Assembly: GCA_015178975.1 (NCBI GenBank)
Contig: WHVD01000105.1
Coordinates: 1 to 64,000, forward strand
Direction: 5' to 3'
Origin: Hysterangium stoloniferum
Lineage: Eukaryota; Basidiomycota; Agaricomycetes; Hysterangiales; Hysterangiaceae
DNA length: 64,000 bases
In this document: positions 1 through 11,178 of the stretch, in pieces
Layout of the letters: each line of letters opens with the position of its first letter
Numbering within the stretch: the stretch's first letter is position 1
Position numbers and translations under genes: made by a program
Notes under the pieces: generated by a model
What the model was told of the DNA's origin: nothing
Database searches by the model: none
The model's input: the letters and a program-made list of their open reading frames with translations, nothing else

Positions 1-14
1 GTACAGCTATTTTA

Positions 15-740
15 ATGGAGGGCGGGACAGATCAAGAAGAGTCTTTAGAGGATGACGAACCAATGAGAGAAAACAGGCCCACTCCAGGACAGTACCTCCT
101 GGCTGCTTTGAAAGAGTACTTCACGCCAGAGGAGGCTTTGCAGGAAGGAATTTCCCTGAAGCTCGGTTTCAGGTCCATACAGAAGAGTCTGGCTTGCGGA
201 TTTGGGATGAGTCCAATACTGACTTGCCATTGTTTATGCCGTGGTCTGTGTTCAGGGTTGACGAAGCCATAGAGGATAAAATACAAGCCGTATATGAAGA
301 ACACATACCTGGGTTCACCGAAGATATGCCAGCTTTTCGACGACACTGCCAGGAGGCAATGTGTAAGTTGTTGGAGATTCGTTTTCGAGTCTATTATAAG
401 ACAGGCATCTTGACGGATTTAAATGGGGTGGAGCGACAGCGATTTATCATCCGATTCACGGCAGGATCGTATCAGATTCGTGACCGGGAGTTATCAGTAA
501 CGTACCTGGTTACGAAGGACCATCTCCAACAGGATGAATGGACCGTGCCACACATTGTGGCCAGGGGGAGAAGTCACAGAGGACTTATCAGGGGCAGTTG
601 TGGTTGTCAATGCCGCTCATATGCCTATGAAAAAGGCGTTAGTACATAGGAAAACAAGGCAGTTGCAAATGACGGGGGTTGAAATGGTCCAGCGTACCTC
701 AATGCAACCAAAAGGACTTTACTCGTTGCTTACCGAAACC
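15..740 (+). pseudogene. Gag-like / pre-protease region of the gypsy element, frameshifted
   Basis: Three overlapping open stretches (15-272, 194-649, 534-752) in different frames read best as one ancestral polypeptide with frameshifts near 160-190, near 560 and in an AAAAG run near 712. The predicted product is acidic at its start (DQEESLEDDEP) and then mixed charge. No zinc knuckle is visible. I assign it to the element only by position, just upstream of the protease. It could be the C-terminal part of Gag or a linker domain. Confidence 0.6.
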
Positions 741-1932
741 TGTGGTCATTGAGGCATTCATCAATGAACGACCGGTGAAAGCCCTGATCGATAGTGGATC
801 ACTTGCAGACTTCATGTTGACGACATTAGTCGATCAGCTGCAAGTAGTCAAGGATCCACTAGTAAAGCCACTTACTATCCAGTTGGCTGTTCACGGATCA
901 CAGTCAAAAATTAATTATTCAGCTACTGCTGAGTTTTCATATCAGAAAATAAAGTGCACTCGGCGTTTCGATGTTGCTAACCTTGATTCGTATGACTTGA
1001 TATTAGGGACCCCTTTCATATTTCAACATCAAGTTATGATGGGGTTGAATCCTACAAGGGTCAACATTGGGTCAGCGCAGCCACTTCCCATGGAAGGAGA
1101 CACCATCGAGACTCTCCGTTCTGCGGTAGCGGAAATTTTTGACGATGAGTTAGAGAGGTTAAGGGCAGATTTACGTGCTGAGGCGGCTGACCTGGACCCA
1201 GACACTGCATCAACAGCACTGCCTCCATTAAGGGCTGTTAATCATACCATTCCAATAATTGATGACGCAAAGGCTTACTCATGGAGACCATCCAAATGTC
1301 CCGAAGCAATGAGAGATCTATGGCATGAAAAGAAAACCGCGTATATCAAAAATGGGAGGTGGAGGGTAGCCACGGGAACGAACGCATGTCCTATGCTCAT
1401 TATTCCTAAACCTCCAAAAGTGGATGGCACACTGCGAATACGCACCGTAGTGGATAAGCGTGAGCAGAATGCTAACACATATAAGCTGGCGACCCCCTTG
1501 CCAGATATCAAAGCTATTCTACGAAATGTTGTGCGTCATAAGTATCGGAGTTTGATAGATGGGAAGGATGCCTACGAGCAGATCCGAGTGGTTCCCGAGC
1601 ATGTCCACCGGACATTGTTCACCTCTCCTGATGGCACTATGGAAAGCCTGACGTTACAAATAGGGGATTGCAATGGTCCGTCGACTTACCAGACATTGAT
1701 GAACCACATATTTGCGCCATACATTGGCGTCTTCATGGATGTATATTTGGATGATATTGTTGTCTACTCGGATTCCATCAGTCATCATGTCAAGCATTTA
1801 CGCACTGTGTTTACAGTGCTCTGTCGTGAACAGTTATACCTCGCGGTCAACAAGATGCACCTGTTTGCTTCGGAGTTACCAGTTTTAGGGCATGTGATTA
1901 ACAATAAAGGTATAAAAATGGACCCACATTAA
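679..1932 (+). pseudogene. Gypsy protease-reverse transcriptase segment
   Basis: A retropepsin-like aspartic protease motif ALIDSGS lies near residue 38, followed by the LILGTPF flap-like segment near residue 110. RT begins near residue 220, with the conserved PMLIIPKPPK and LPDIKAI stretches, and carries the catalytic motif YLDDIVVYSD near residue 357. The open frame ends at TAA (1930-1932) directly after GIKMDPH, where family members continue with a residue such as K and then VD. The downstream frame restarts in the same frame nine bases later, so this is a point nonsense mutation inside pol, not a domain boundary. The first Met is not a natural start, because the protease should be expressed as a gag-pol fusion. 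Confidence 0.9.
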
Positions 1933-1941
1933 GTTGATACA

Positions 1942-4900
1942 GTGAGCAACTGGAAGATTCCGACAAATAAGCAACTCCTGGCGGGATTTTTGGGGGCAGT
2001 GGGATATCTCGCTAACAACTGTGAGGGAGTTCGAATCCCAATGGCTATTTTAGCAGCGCAGACAGGAGTAAATAGGCAGTGGCATTGGGGTGCAACAGAG
2101 CAGCGTGCCTTTGAAGACGTCAAGCGGATTGTTCAGGCCCATCGTGACAGTTATAGAATTGCATTGGACTACTCACGAGGTCATCAAACCATTAATTTGG
2201 TAACAGATGCTTCTTTAACAGGTGCGAGTGGCATTCTCAGTCAAGGGGAAGATCTTTGCACTGCCGCAATCGTGTCATTCTGGTCCGGTAAATTCAATTC
2301 GGCACAACAGAACTACCCTGTCCACGAACAGGAGTTGTTGGCTATCGTGGAGTCATTGAAAAGATTCCGGTCACAACTGTTTGGGGTAAAATTTCGAATC
2401 TGTACTGACCATAAAGGGATAGAATATATACTTACACAGAAGAACTTGTCCCCGACACAGACACGGTGGCTGGATCTGCTAAATGAATTCCACTTCGAGA
2501 TTCTATATATCCCTGGAAAGTCAAACACGTTTGCCGATGCTCTATCGAGAATCTATAGCGATGAGCCATTGGGCACCATTAGGGCTGAATCCGAGTACGT
2601 AACTGACATTCCAGGGATGGAAGAGGATACACGGGGGATGCACTACGTTTCAGGGGTTCCTGCCTTCAACAGTGTGTCAACACCACTGTATACAGGGTCT
2701 GCAGCGGTAGCACTGGAGGAAGCACCAAGACAGTCAAGGAGGTTGGCTACCCAAACACGTCCGTCATATGCAACACTCGCAGGGCTGGGAGCAAGAAGGA
2801 AAGGATGTAATGAAGGATCAGGAGAGATGACCGAAAAGACACACAGTGGTCATAGTACATCATCTGGATCGCCCCTGGAGCATCCATCACAAGGAGTGAG
2901 GAGAAAAACAACAAATACGTCTGGTCATCAAGATTATGTTGAACGGCCTGTTTCACGAGAGACAATGGAGGGCGTGTTACCTGAGTTGCCTCCGGATTTT
3001 CTACTAGCAGAAATCCCATTGGAGGGCCATGAGGGATTGGACATCCCAGAAGCTTTACGACGACAGTATGGAGCAGACGTTTTCTTCTCGAGGATATGGG
3101 CAACGCCGCAGGAGTATAAGGGCTTTACGTCGCAGGATGGGTTTCTGTTTTTCAATCTGGAGGGCGTCAAGCTACTTTGCATCCCTGATATTACCATTGG
3201 GAAGCGACGAGTGCGGGAAATTGTTATCTCGCATGCACATTCCATCTTGGCACATCTAGGGGCCAGGAAAACTGCTACATATTTGCGAACCAATGTGTGG
3301 TGGCCATCATTAACCAAGGATGTCGAATTATTTTGCAAGTCATGCAGTGTGTGTGCCACATCGAAATCTGAAACGCAGAAACCACAGGGACACCTTCGCT
3401 CAATGGAAGTGCCATCACAGCCGTGGGAGGCAATTGGGATTGATTTTGTAGGACCCTTGCCAACGTCTAGGAATCGCCTTGGAGAATTCGATAGCATCTG
3501 CGTTATTATTGACCACTTAACTTGCATGGTCCATTTGGTACCGGTGCGCAGCAACTATACTGCTGTTCAAATGGCTGAGGTGATCTTCGACCATGTTTAC
3601 AAGTTGCATGGGCTGCCCAACAAAATTGTTAGCGATCGAGATTCATTATTTACAAGTATCTTTTGGAGGGAGCTTCATCGACTGATAGGAGTCGAACTGC
3701 GGATGTCTTCATCATACCACCCCCAAACAGATGGCGCTACAGAACGTGCAAATTGGACGATGACACAAATGCTTAGGCAATGTGTAGCACCAAACCAGAA
3801 AGATTGGGTGTCGAAGCTGTCAGCTATTGAGTTTGCGATGAATAACGCTACATCGGAAACAACTGGATTCTCACCATTTTTTTTGAATTATGGTCGGCTG
3901 CCACGGCCACTGCTCTGGGACAACAATACGAAGTATCCAGGTGTGCTTGAATTTGCAGAACGGATGAAGCTGGCAATCATGAATGCTCACGATGAGATAC
4001 TGACCGCTAGGGTTAAACAGATGCGTCAGGCAAATCGACACCGGAGGTCTGCGGTATTTAACGTCAATGATTTAGTTTATCTATCCACGAAGAACTTACG
4101 TTTACCAAAAAATCGGGCACGTAAACTGCTGCCAAAATATATAGGACCATTTAGGATTAGCAGGGTACTGGAGCCAGGAGCGACATACCAGTTGGAACTG
4201 TCACGGGAGCTCAAGCAACAGGGGATTAACCCAAGTTTTCATGCCTCGTTGCTTCGGATACATATTCCGAATGACGATCATCTCTTCCCAGGGAGGCAGT
4301 TGAGGCAGATTCCTGGTTTTGGTAGTCAGCCTCGTCAGTGGGCAGTCGAGAAGTTTCTTGCTCATTCAGGAAAGGGTCTCGAGGCCTTCTTTGAGGTCTT
4401 GTGGAACACCGGAGAAACTACCTGGTTGCCATATCAAGCTATTCAGCATGCTCAGTCATTGAAGGCTTACCTGGAGGCACTAGGTGTTCCAAGCGTTCGA
4501 TCATTGCCCAGGGGCCAAGGGCGGCTCTCGAATCGCATCGAAATCGCCAAGATGTCTTTGAGCTCAGACTGTCATCAGGGAGTGTCTTGCAAATCAAGCG
4601 CTGAGGACTTACCTTCTATTTATGTTGGCTCAGCGGTTCCAATCGCCGTGCAAGAACCACCCATGATGGATGCTCAGGATTATCCAACGCAAGTATCCAC
4701 CGAGTTCTTGACGACTACAATGGCTGCCGTTCGCGATAGTGCTCTTCGAGGTGTCCAAGTGGCATGGGACTTGCGTATGGAGCAGTTCGAGACTATGCAG
4801 CGTCAACTCCTCGAAGCACAGCAGAGGAATAACATACCGCAACCCAAATCGACAATCAACCCTCGTGTAAGGGAACGGACCCGTGCCTGGGGAGAGACAA

Positions 4901-5016
4901 CAAACTGCGTCGCTGATAGACAGGTTGTCTCCACGGCGGGAGGTACCTGGGAGCCTACCATCACTACAGGCCTCAAGTGCTATACGTTGCCAAAGAAGGA
5001 GGCGGCAGCAGGGTAG
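1942..5016 (+). pseudogene. Gypsy RNase H-integrase-chromodomain segment
   Basis: Continuation of pol after the TAA at 1930. The RT thumb/connection (QLLAGFLGAVGYLA) leads into RNase H (LVTDASLTGASGILSQ, near residue 86, with the DHKGIEYIL motif further on). The integrase has an H2C2 zinc finger (H-x3-H...CKSCSVC, about residues 431-470) and a DDE core: D in GIDFVGPLP, D in SDRDSLF and E in GATERAN, with 35 residues between the last two. A chromodomain follows near residues 800-835 (WAVEKFL...FFEVLWNTGETTWLP). The last 150 residues are glutamine-rich and unassigned. About 1024 codons are open without an internal stop, so decay of this part is recent. Confidence 0.92.
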
Positions 5017-5026
5017 TTCCGGACCA

Positions 5027-5275
5027 ATGGCATCATCTTCAGTGCACGGCCTAGAAACTCGGCCTGTGAAGGGTGCGCCAGTCTTAAGTCAGCTGCAGGC
5101 CACGGAGGGGTGTGTAAGGGGGTCAGCACAATCTCAGGTGATCAAGAAGGACGGACCACATGCATTAACGCAACAGATTGGTCATGGCCACGAGGAGAAG
5201 ATGGACCTCGATGGTGATTACATGAGTGACGACTTAGACGAGCTGGAACAGGGGGTGAGGGAATTGCATGGCTAA
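5027..5275 (+). CDS. Small ORF at the 3' end of the gypsy element
   Basis: An 82-codon frame starting eleven bases after the pol stop and ending just before the polypurine tract. The product is acidic at the C terminus (DLDGDYMSDDLDELEQ) and has no recognisable domain. It may be a separate small ORF, or the true C terminus of pol reached by a frameshift near 5000, since the frame is open upstream to 4883. Found inside an LTR element, so it is element-encoded rather than a host gene. Confidence 0.35.
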   Translation: MASSSVHGLETRPVKGAPVLSQLQATEGCVRGSAQSQVIKKDGPHALTQQIGHGHEEKMDLDGDYMSDDLDELEQGVRELHG

Positions 5276-5310
5276 ACCAGCCCGCTGTTAATGGCACACT
5301 GCGTTGCAGC

Positions 5311-5323
5311 GTGGGAGGGCGGG
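5311..5323 (+). promoter_or_regulatory. Polypurine tract of the gypsy element
   Basis: Purine-rich stretch GTGGGAGGGCGGG abuts the TGTAACGG start of the 3' LTR. In LTR elements this primes plus-strand DNA synthesis. Position and composition are canonical. Confidence 0.85.
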
Positions 5324-5638
5324 TGTAACGGGAGCGGACCTGGTGGCGGACTTGGCACGGAGCGGTCTACCGCCGTTGTCTCAGGGGGTAAAGAGAGGGT
5401 AGATAATTTTCCGATCAGAACACTGTTTCATTTTTATTATCTGTCGCTAGGGGGTTTAGTCTACGAATGCTAGCATAAATAGGGAAACCACCCATTAGCT
5501 ACAGTAGTTACTACGAATTGGAGCCTATTCCTACTCTGCTCGTTCCTCTTCATAAGAAGCTCAAACCGAAGGATTACGCTATCTTTTTAGCCGAACCTTA
5601 CACTATGTAGCGTGATACAACTTGTAAGTCCGGTTACA
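5324..5638 (+). repeat. 3' LTR of the gypsy element (315 bp)
   Basis: Begins TGTAACGG and ends CCGGTTACA, giving a short inverted terminal repeat TGTAAC/GTTACA. A TATA-like CATAAATAG lies near 5473-5481. The EWL repeat sequence begins right after the LTR. The flanking target duplication cannot be checked because the 5' end is outside the window. Confidence 0.85.
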
Positions 5639-5995
5639 AACGATTTAATCGGAGAGTAATAGCACTATCTCTGCTTGTGTTGATAAAATAGGTCGGCCTT
5701 ATCCAGAGAAATGATTTTATGTCGTGCCTAGATCGTGAGGAGGGCCTTTGACAGCCCAACCATAATTCTTCAAAACTGACGCGGAGTTTGAATGAGAGAG
5801 ACGTTACCGACACACTAGTGAGAGGTATGGCGATCACGGAAAGGAAGGGATGAAGAATGTGATTTACAAAATGTAGGCAGTTACTGCACAATTCGTCGTT
5901 GATTGAGCGGCGCATTATGTTACAATGTAGAAGGAAACGAGGGAGAATGGACATAATATTGAGCCTGCGGACTGTATACAAGACACAACTTGGTC
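5639..5995 (-). pseudogene. EWL family copy 1, C-terminal fragment
   Basis: On the minus strand the frame from about 5980 to 5740 matches the last ~80 residues of the EWL family (RRLNIMSILPRFLLHC, then MRRSIND and FLSVIAIPLTSVSVTS). Sequence below 5740 matches the first part of the downstream D module. Everything 5' of this piece is missing; at 5996 the sequence jumps into the D module of copy 2. The gypsy LTR inserted at, or recombined to, its 3' side. Confidence 0.75.
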
Positions 5996-7047
5996 GAATT
6001 GAAGACTCATCACTACAATGGTTTTGAGCGCTGGGAGGAAGACGGCGATGCTCCAGACGCTCCACCACATCAAGGCGCATGCTATATTACGGGGACTTCC
6101 ATCCGTGAGCCGGGAAGCTCAATTACCAATTCGCTCATCCATCTTCTTCTTCAAGACATCCCGTGTCCTTGGTACTTCTTCCCCTTCATATTCCTTCCTC
6201 AATAATTACGCGACAAAAATCAAATACACTTGTAATGAAGGATATGCAAGCCGCGGTCACAACATATGGGTCATTACATACGTGTCTCCCCGCAGGATTT
6301 GTTATATTTAATTTAGAACAGTTTGCCATCAGTCGTCATGGCATCTAAATTCCTCTCAATCTCCTGTATCGCTAAGCATCAGTTATAGCTGTACCAGGCC
6401 TCAAAGTGCTTTCGGGTGCTCATTTGGCCTTCTTTGGAATATTCTCGAATTTGCCGGTTTCAAGTAGGATCCCATGGGAGCGAGGCGCTCACCCATCGGG
6501 TCAAGGTTTCGACCGGAGAAAAATAGTTTATAAAATCCGCCTAACGCCGTCCGTGTACCTTGTACAGCCCCCTTCCTTTATTCCAGAGCTTTGTGCCTCA
6601 TGACGGCGAATAAGGATATTGAATATATGTTTTGAATACTAGATGAAACTGACCGAGATAATCGTCGCCCTCGAGTAGGGAGTGATTGTTGCGGGTGGTT
6701 TTTTGTCTTCTTCAATGACTTGCTTCATGCGGTCTTAACCGACATGCTGCTTCTTTGAGACTTCGGAGCAGTATTCTATTTGAAGTGATTCTAGGTGATA
6801 AATTCCATCTGATTCTGCGACTACTATCCAAGAATATATACAAGGTGAATATAGCATCAAGAGAAGCTGCCAAGCATACAAAGACGGTACAAAGTGGCTA
6901 TATGCGCTCTTAAATTGGCTCAAAATATGTAACTTTAAATTACCTGTAAATATTTACAAAAGGGGAGTTACGTCAAGAGAAATACTGCTATCCCTGCTCC
7001 AGGGTGGTATAAATTGTGTCGGTGTTATCAAAGAGAAATCATGATAT
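5996..7047 (-). repeat. EWL unit D module (downstream noncoding), copy 2
   Basis: About 1 kb that recurs next to the 3' ends of the EWL copies at 18142, 22331 and 45353 and inverted elsewhere. Landmarks in plus orientation are CACTACAATGGTTTT near 6011, the CTTCTTCAAGACATCCCGTG block near 6143 and the ATGGAACAAG block at its junction with the gene. No conserved long frame is visible. Confidence 0.75.
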
Positions 7048-8982
7048 ATCATGCGGAATGGATGGAACAAGTGGATCGGGAAGGCCAGCCACAGTCCTGA
7101 TCTGGAGTTTGAATTGGATGTTACGTACACACCGGTGACACATTTGGCAATGACGCAAAGGAAGGAATGAGCCATGAGGTGTAATTCCTCCAAGCGGGTA
7201 CGGGTGAACGGATCGCTGATTGAGCCACACATTGCGTCATAATGGGGAAGAAGACGAGCAAGAATGGAGATTATATTAAGGCTGCGCACTGTGGCGCACG
7301 CGAATTCGATGTCGGAAGATGTAGCTATCAGCTTCAGTGTAACCTTAATTAGTTTCTCCCCTGACGAGAGGACCCAGAAATCTGGACTCGTGTGTGCCAG
7401 AATTAGACTGGTAGGATATTTGAGGGCGGATATGAGATTATGCTGGAAGCTAAAACATTGTCAACATACCTTAGGAGGGGCTCAATGAGCGAAGAAACCA
7501 CATTAAGCTGGTTGATATGATCCGTGAGAAGCGTGCTGTCGTCGAAGAAGGTTTTTAGGGCCCAGATTCAATCAAAAAGTGGATATGAATCGTCCTCATA
7601 GATATGAAGTGTCAATGACGCTATATGGGGTTTTGTGTCGTCCATTAGAAGCTGCAATACATCTCCCGCAATATATCGAAACCAGGCATCTTGGTGCATG
7701 CAGCACACTAGGAGCCGTATCTGAAAGTAATGCGAGGATCGTCGGTATAGGTAATTTTCTCTGTTATGGTTTTGGTGGGCAGGATGACATGATTTGATGT
7801 CGCCACGCACGGTTGTAACAAGATTTCAATGAAACCTCTGATCGCATTGAGCTCCTCTACTAACAGTTGACGGACTTCGCAGATGCGTTTCACCATATAC
7901 GCAAATTCGTCAACGAGGAAGGGATATTGATGGCATGACATGTATCGTGCGATTTGTAGAATAAATGTCGACCCAACCTCATCCACGTTGGTGTGTAACG
8001 GTGATTTCATTACAGCATTGTAAAGCGATGACGTAATTGCAGTTGATGCCCGATCTCTATATCCCAAGTGAGTGCCGGGACACCAGTAGAAGGCCGAACC
8101 CAAATATATCATAAGGTTGGCATTGTGACCTCCGTTTCTCCGCTGTATGACCCATGAACTCCAGAAACCCTCTGAGACCACTGACGCCTGTTCTCGAATT
8201 CGAGGCGGGTAAGTGGGTCTAGCAAGACGTGAGTATTTTGAGTTTATTGAATGATTTCCTCAAAGTATCCCCACCTCATTAAGTCCATGGTCTCTTGAAT
8301 TACTATTCCGAGTCTTGGCAGATTGAGATGCTTGCGTAGGAACCTGTTGCAGGCCTTGTCGCCTCCATACACAATTCGCTTGTATATCATCAGCTTTGCC
8401 ATCAGTGCAGCTGTCTTTGCAGTGTAAAGCACACTCTTCCCAACCCTTTCCAAACCGACTCTACAGTAATACCCCGGCTCAATAGTAATACTTGAAGATG
8501 TCGATGAGCTCTCAAACGATGAGACCGCTCCCCACTCCCCGCCATGACTGTCATATGGGCCGAGGTTGGATGTGGAATTGGTGGATCTACCTCGCATATC
8601 AATAATCGTCGGTGGATCATGACAAGTTGTCTCTCCTAGCAACTGAAAGCGTCCAGTTTTTCAAAGTGTACATGGAAGGCTATCTGATTTTGCGCACCCA
8701 TTCCTCAACCCAAACTTCCACATCGTCTTCAGACAGTGCTATATGCTCGTCGTCTTCGGGAACTCGATAACACATACCGTCCCCGTGGTCTATACAGCTC
8801 CATCGGTCTCGAAGCTTGACCCGCAATCTTTCCTTTATCCCAGCGTCAATGATCTCCTCCCGTTCTTCTGAGCTCAATGCAGCTGGGGAGACCAATGGCT
8901 GTAACCACTCAACCTCTTGTAGAAGGCTTTCAGCCCGTCAGATATCGTGGCCGCTCAGAGTCGTTTCGTTTGAAGGTGACAT
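7048..8982 (-). pseudogene. EWL family copy 2, near full length
   Basis: All exon segments are present in order. Exon A runs from the ATG at 8982 (an in-frame TGA replaces a GGA codon near residue 15). Its conserved core reads CIDHGDGMCYR, so the usual second His is Asp here. Exon B (about 8642-8270) has PGYYCRVGLERVGKSVLY. Exon C (about 8190-7830) has TSSLYNAVMKSPLHTNVDEV, and exon D has HQDAWFRYIAGDVL. Exon D is closed by an indel near 7570 and the C-terminal segment runs 7290-7080. The usual short introns lie between A, B and C. Function unknown. This is one of the most complete copies but is not translatable as it stands. Confidence 0.8.
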
Positions 8983-9295
8983 TGGTGGGTAGCAGGTTGT
9001 TGTGATACAGGAAGGAGATTCTGCGCTTTTACGATGCAGACATCAGGGGAATGAATTTCCAGTTTGTCTATGTCAGAGTGCAGATATGGCAGTTAAGAAT
9101 AGTTCGATGACCCTTCACCACATAATGTGGCAACTTCCGACTTCTTGAGCGCTAGATATTTGGCAATTCAGCTTTTACGTTACTTGAGAAGTGACATCGT
9201 AATTGATGGAATATGTAAAGGTAGTGGATGCTATCCATGACAGTGCTTTTCAGGTACAGCCTCGGCCACTCGGGCTATGTCTAACATATACAGTA
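8983..9295 (-). repeat. EWL unit U module (upstream noncoding), copy 2
   Basis: Sequence immediately 5' of the copy 2 start codon, beginning with the conserved TGGTGGGTAGCAGGTTGTTG (plus orientation) and running to the CCTCGGCCACTCGGGC block. The same block precedes the start codons at 20111, 43674, 47241, 48598, 56127 and 59483. It presumably contains the family promoter. Confidence 0.7.
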
Positions 9296-9303
9296 GGCAA
9301 CAA

Positions 9304-9492
9304 AACCCTTACAATGCTTTGTACTTTTTGAAAGACATGGCTATTCCTCCAGAAATAAATTCTGTAAAATTCTGAACATATTATGTAATATACTTCAACA
9401 TCATACCTTCCAGAAATGCACAGCCACAAGGCACCACATTGTTATTTAGTAAGTCCACATCACACACAAACCAATAGCTCATTGTAAGGGTT
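9304..9492. mobile_element. MITE-like element with perfect 13-bp terminal inverted repeats
   Basis: AACCCTTACAATG at 9304-9316 is exactly inverted as CATTGTAAGGGTT at 9480-9492. The 189 bp between contain no reading frame. It sits at the switch between a minus-strand U module and a plus-strand D module. Size and termini suggest a small non-autonomous DNA element. I see no clear target duplication, so it could also be a degenerate LTR-type end. Confidence 0.45.
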
Positions 9493-9499
9493 AGCAATG

Positions 9500-9958
9500 T
9501 GTCAGTGTGTTGAAATGGCATGAAGCAAGTCACTGAAGAACAACAAAAAACACCCGCAATAATCACTCAGTAATCCATTGCTGACGTTAATCTCAGTGAG
9601 ATCCACCTAACCCCCAAACCCCATGTTCAATCTCCCGATTGGTTATGATGGGAAAAAAACTCTGGAATAAAAGGAGGGGCCCCCTTGACAACAGGGAAGG
9701 TGTTGGGCAAATTCCATAATGTCTTTTCCTTCATTCGAAACCTTTACCCCACGCTAGAGTGCCTAGTTCCCATAGGATCTAACTTACAACACAAACAACA
9801 ATTGTGAATATTTCACAGAAGGTCAAATGGGCACCACAAGGCACTTCGGAGATCAGTATAATTTATAACTGATCCTTGGCAATACAAGAGAAGTGTGAGG
9901 AAATCCAGATGCCATGACCACTTGATAGCAAACGTAGCCAAATTAGATATAACAAAGC
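9500..9958 (+). repeat. EWL unit D module, plus orientation, first part
   Basis: From the CATGAAGCAAGTCACTGAAG block (near 9520) through GTTCAATCTCCCGATTGG (near 9625) to ATATAACAAAGC. The copia LTR follows at 9959. The D module resumes near 11165, about 100 bp further along its consensus. Confidence 0.7.
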
Positions 9959-10208
9959 TGTTAGTAATCAAGTCTTTGCATATAAATAATTACAAATAAA
10001 AGAAGATGAAATTTGCCATGTACCTCAGTGAAAGTTATTCACTCACTCACTGAGGTATATGCACAATCATTTATTATCATTCTATTACTTATTAAACATC
10101 TTGTAGCTTCACAAACAGGTACTATAATATACAGTGAAAGTTATTCACTCACTCACTGAGCTTCGCAAACAGGCTCAATCCTTCTGAATTCTTGTCTCCT
10201 ACTCAACA
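9959..10208 (+). repeat. 5' LTR of a Ty1/copia element (about 250 bp)
   Basis: Starts TGTTAGTAATC and ends ACTCAACA, directly followed by a copia-type primer-binding site. A TATA-like CATATAAATAA lies at about 9978-9988. A 29-bp block (CAGTGAAAGTTATTCACTCA...) is duplicated inside it at about 10026 and 10131. The other LTR is missing. Confidence 0.65.
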
Positions 10209-10220
10209 GGTTATGGGCCC
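10209..10220 (+). promoter_or_regulatory. copia-type primer-binding site (internal initiator tRNA-Met match)
   Basis: GGTTATGGGCCC lies immediately after the LTR. It is complementary to the anticodon-stem region of eukaryotic initiator tRNA-Met (GGGCCCATAACC), the half-tRNA priming known for Drosophila copia. The gag ATG overlaps this site. Confidence 0.65.
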
Positions 10221-11178
10221 CGCTATAGTCACACTCGAGAAACTCACCAATAATGGGGAAAATTGGATCGCTTGGAAAAGCTGAATATTATCCATATTGG
10301 AATCAGGTGCACTGGTGAAACACATCAAAGGAAGTGTACAGTGCCCCCCAGATTCTACGATATATGTCACAGGAACTGTATTAACAAATGATCAATTAGA
10401 TCTCAGGGACAAGCAAGAGGAATGTTTGGATCATTACCTTGCACGTGAAGGATGAGTCAAACCTCAAATCTTTTTATCAGTCGGCCCATCTCTTATGCTC
10501 AGTCTGCAAAGACTTAGCATAGCAAGAGAAGTATGGGAGGCCATTTGCCAGGAATTTGAGTCGAAGCCGAAAATGGCCCAAGTCAATTTGCAGCACAGAA
10601 TGTGTGCTCTAAAATGCAAAGAAGGGGAAGATGTCCATTCCCACCTTGACACCCTAATAGAAATGCATCAGTGATTAGCAAGCATGGGAATGAACATAGA
10701 AGATAATGATTTCTTCAATATCATGCTGAGTTCACTCCCGGACTCATATGATGTCATGATGAATGTGGTAATGACTTCTGCAACAGCCACTGGGACTGTT
10801 TTAACCCCAACAAGCCTAATAACAATGATCAAAGCTGAATATGAGTGTAGGAAATCAAAGAAAGCCCCAAACTCAACTAATAACAATAATCAAGCCCTCC
10901 TAGCCAATACTAAAGGCCAGCGACAAAGTACAGGCCTTAGCAGTAACTCCTGGAACTCAAGAAATACCTCTACAGCTCAAAATCGAAATCTAACATGCTT
11001 CAATCTGAATTGCAGACAGATCGGGCATGTCATAGCTGATTGTTGGGCCAAAGGTGGTGGTAAGGAGGGGCAAGGACCAAGATATATGCACAGAAATTCA
11101 AGGCACAATAGCACAAACCAAAGGGTATACAATACAGGCAACAACAGGAATGCAAATATCGCAAATGAAGAGTCATAG
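10213..11178 (+). pseudogene. Ty1/copia Gag (UBN2-like) with zinc knuckle, inactivated
   Basis: The frame from ATG 10213 reads through three in-frame stops (about 10282, 10453 and 10672). The first and third fit TGG-to-TGA changes. Typical copia Gag features follow: NWIAWK near the start, a helical central region with AREVWEAICQEFESKPK and DFFNIMLSSLPDSYD, and a C-terminal zinc knuckle. The knuckle is oddly spaced as C-x4-C-x4-H-x4-C (CFNLNCRQIGHVIADC) instead of C-x2-C-x4-H-x4-C. No protease, integrase or RT follows; the element is cut at about 11162 where EWL D-module sequence resumes. Confidence 0.85.

Larger units (their letters stand above)
1..5638 (+). mobile_element. Ty3/gypsy chromodomain LTR retrotransposon, 5' end outside window
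   Basis: Order is gag-like remnant, protease, reverse transcriptase, RNase H, integrase with chromodomain, small 3' ORF, polypurine tract and a 315 bp 3' LTR. That is canonical Ty3/gypsy order, and the chromodomain places it among chromoviruses. The 5' LTR and primer-binding site lie before base 1. Reading frames are interrupted by at least two frameshifts upstream of the protease and one TAA between RT and RNase H, so this copy is inactive. A short RT remnant of the same family lies inverted at 37039-37263. Confidence 0.95.

Noticed and set aside
2023-2045. tRNA T-loop-like GTTCGAATCCC
   Set aside because: It is inside the pol coding frame and lacks the A-box and cloverleaf partners.
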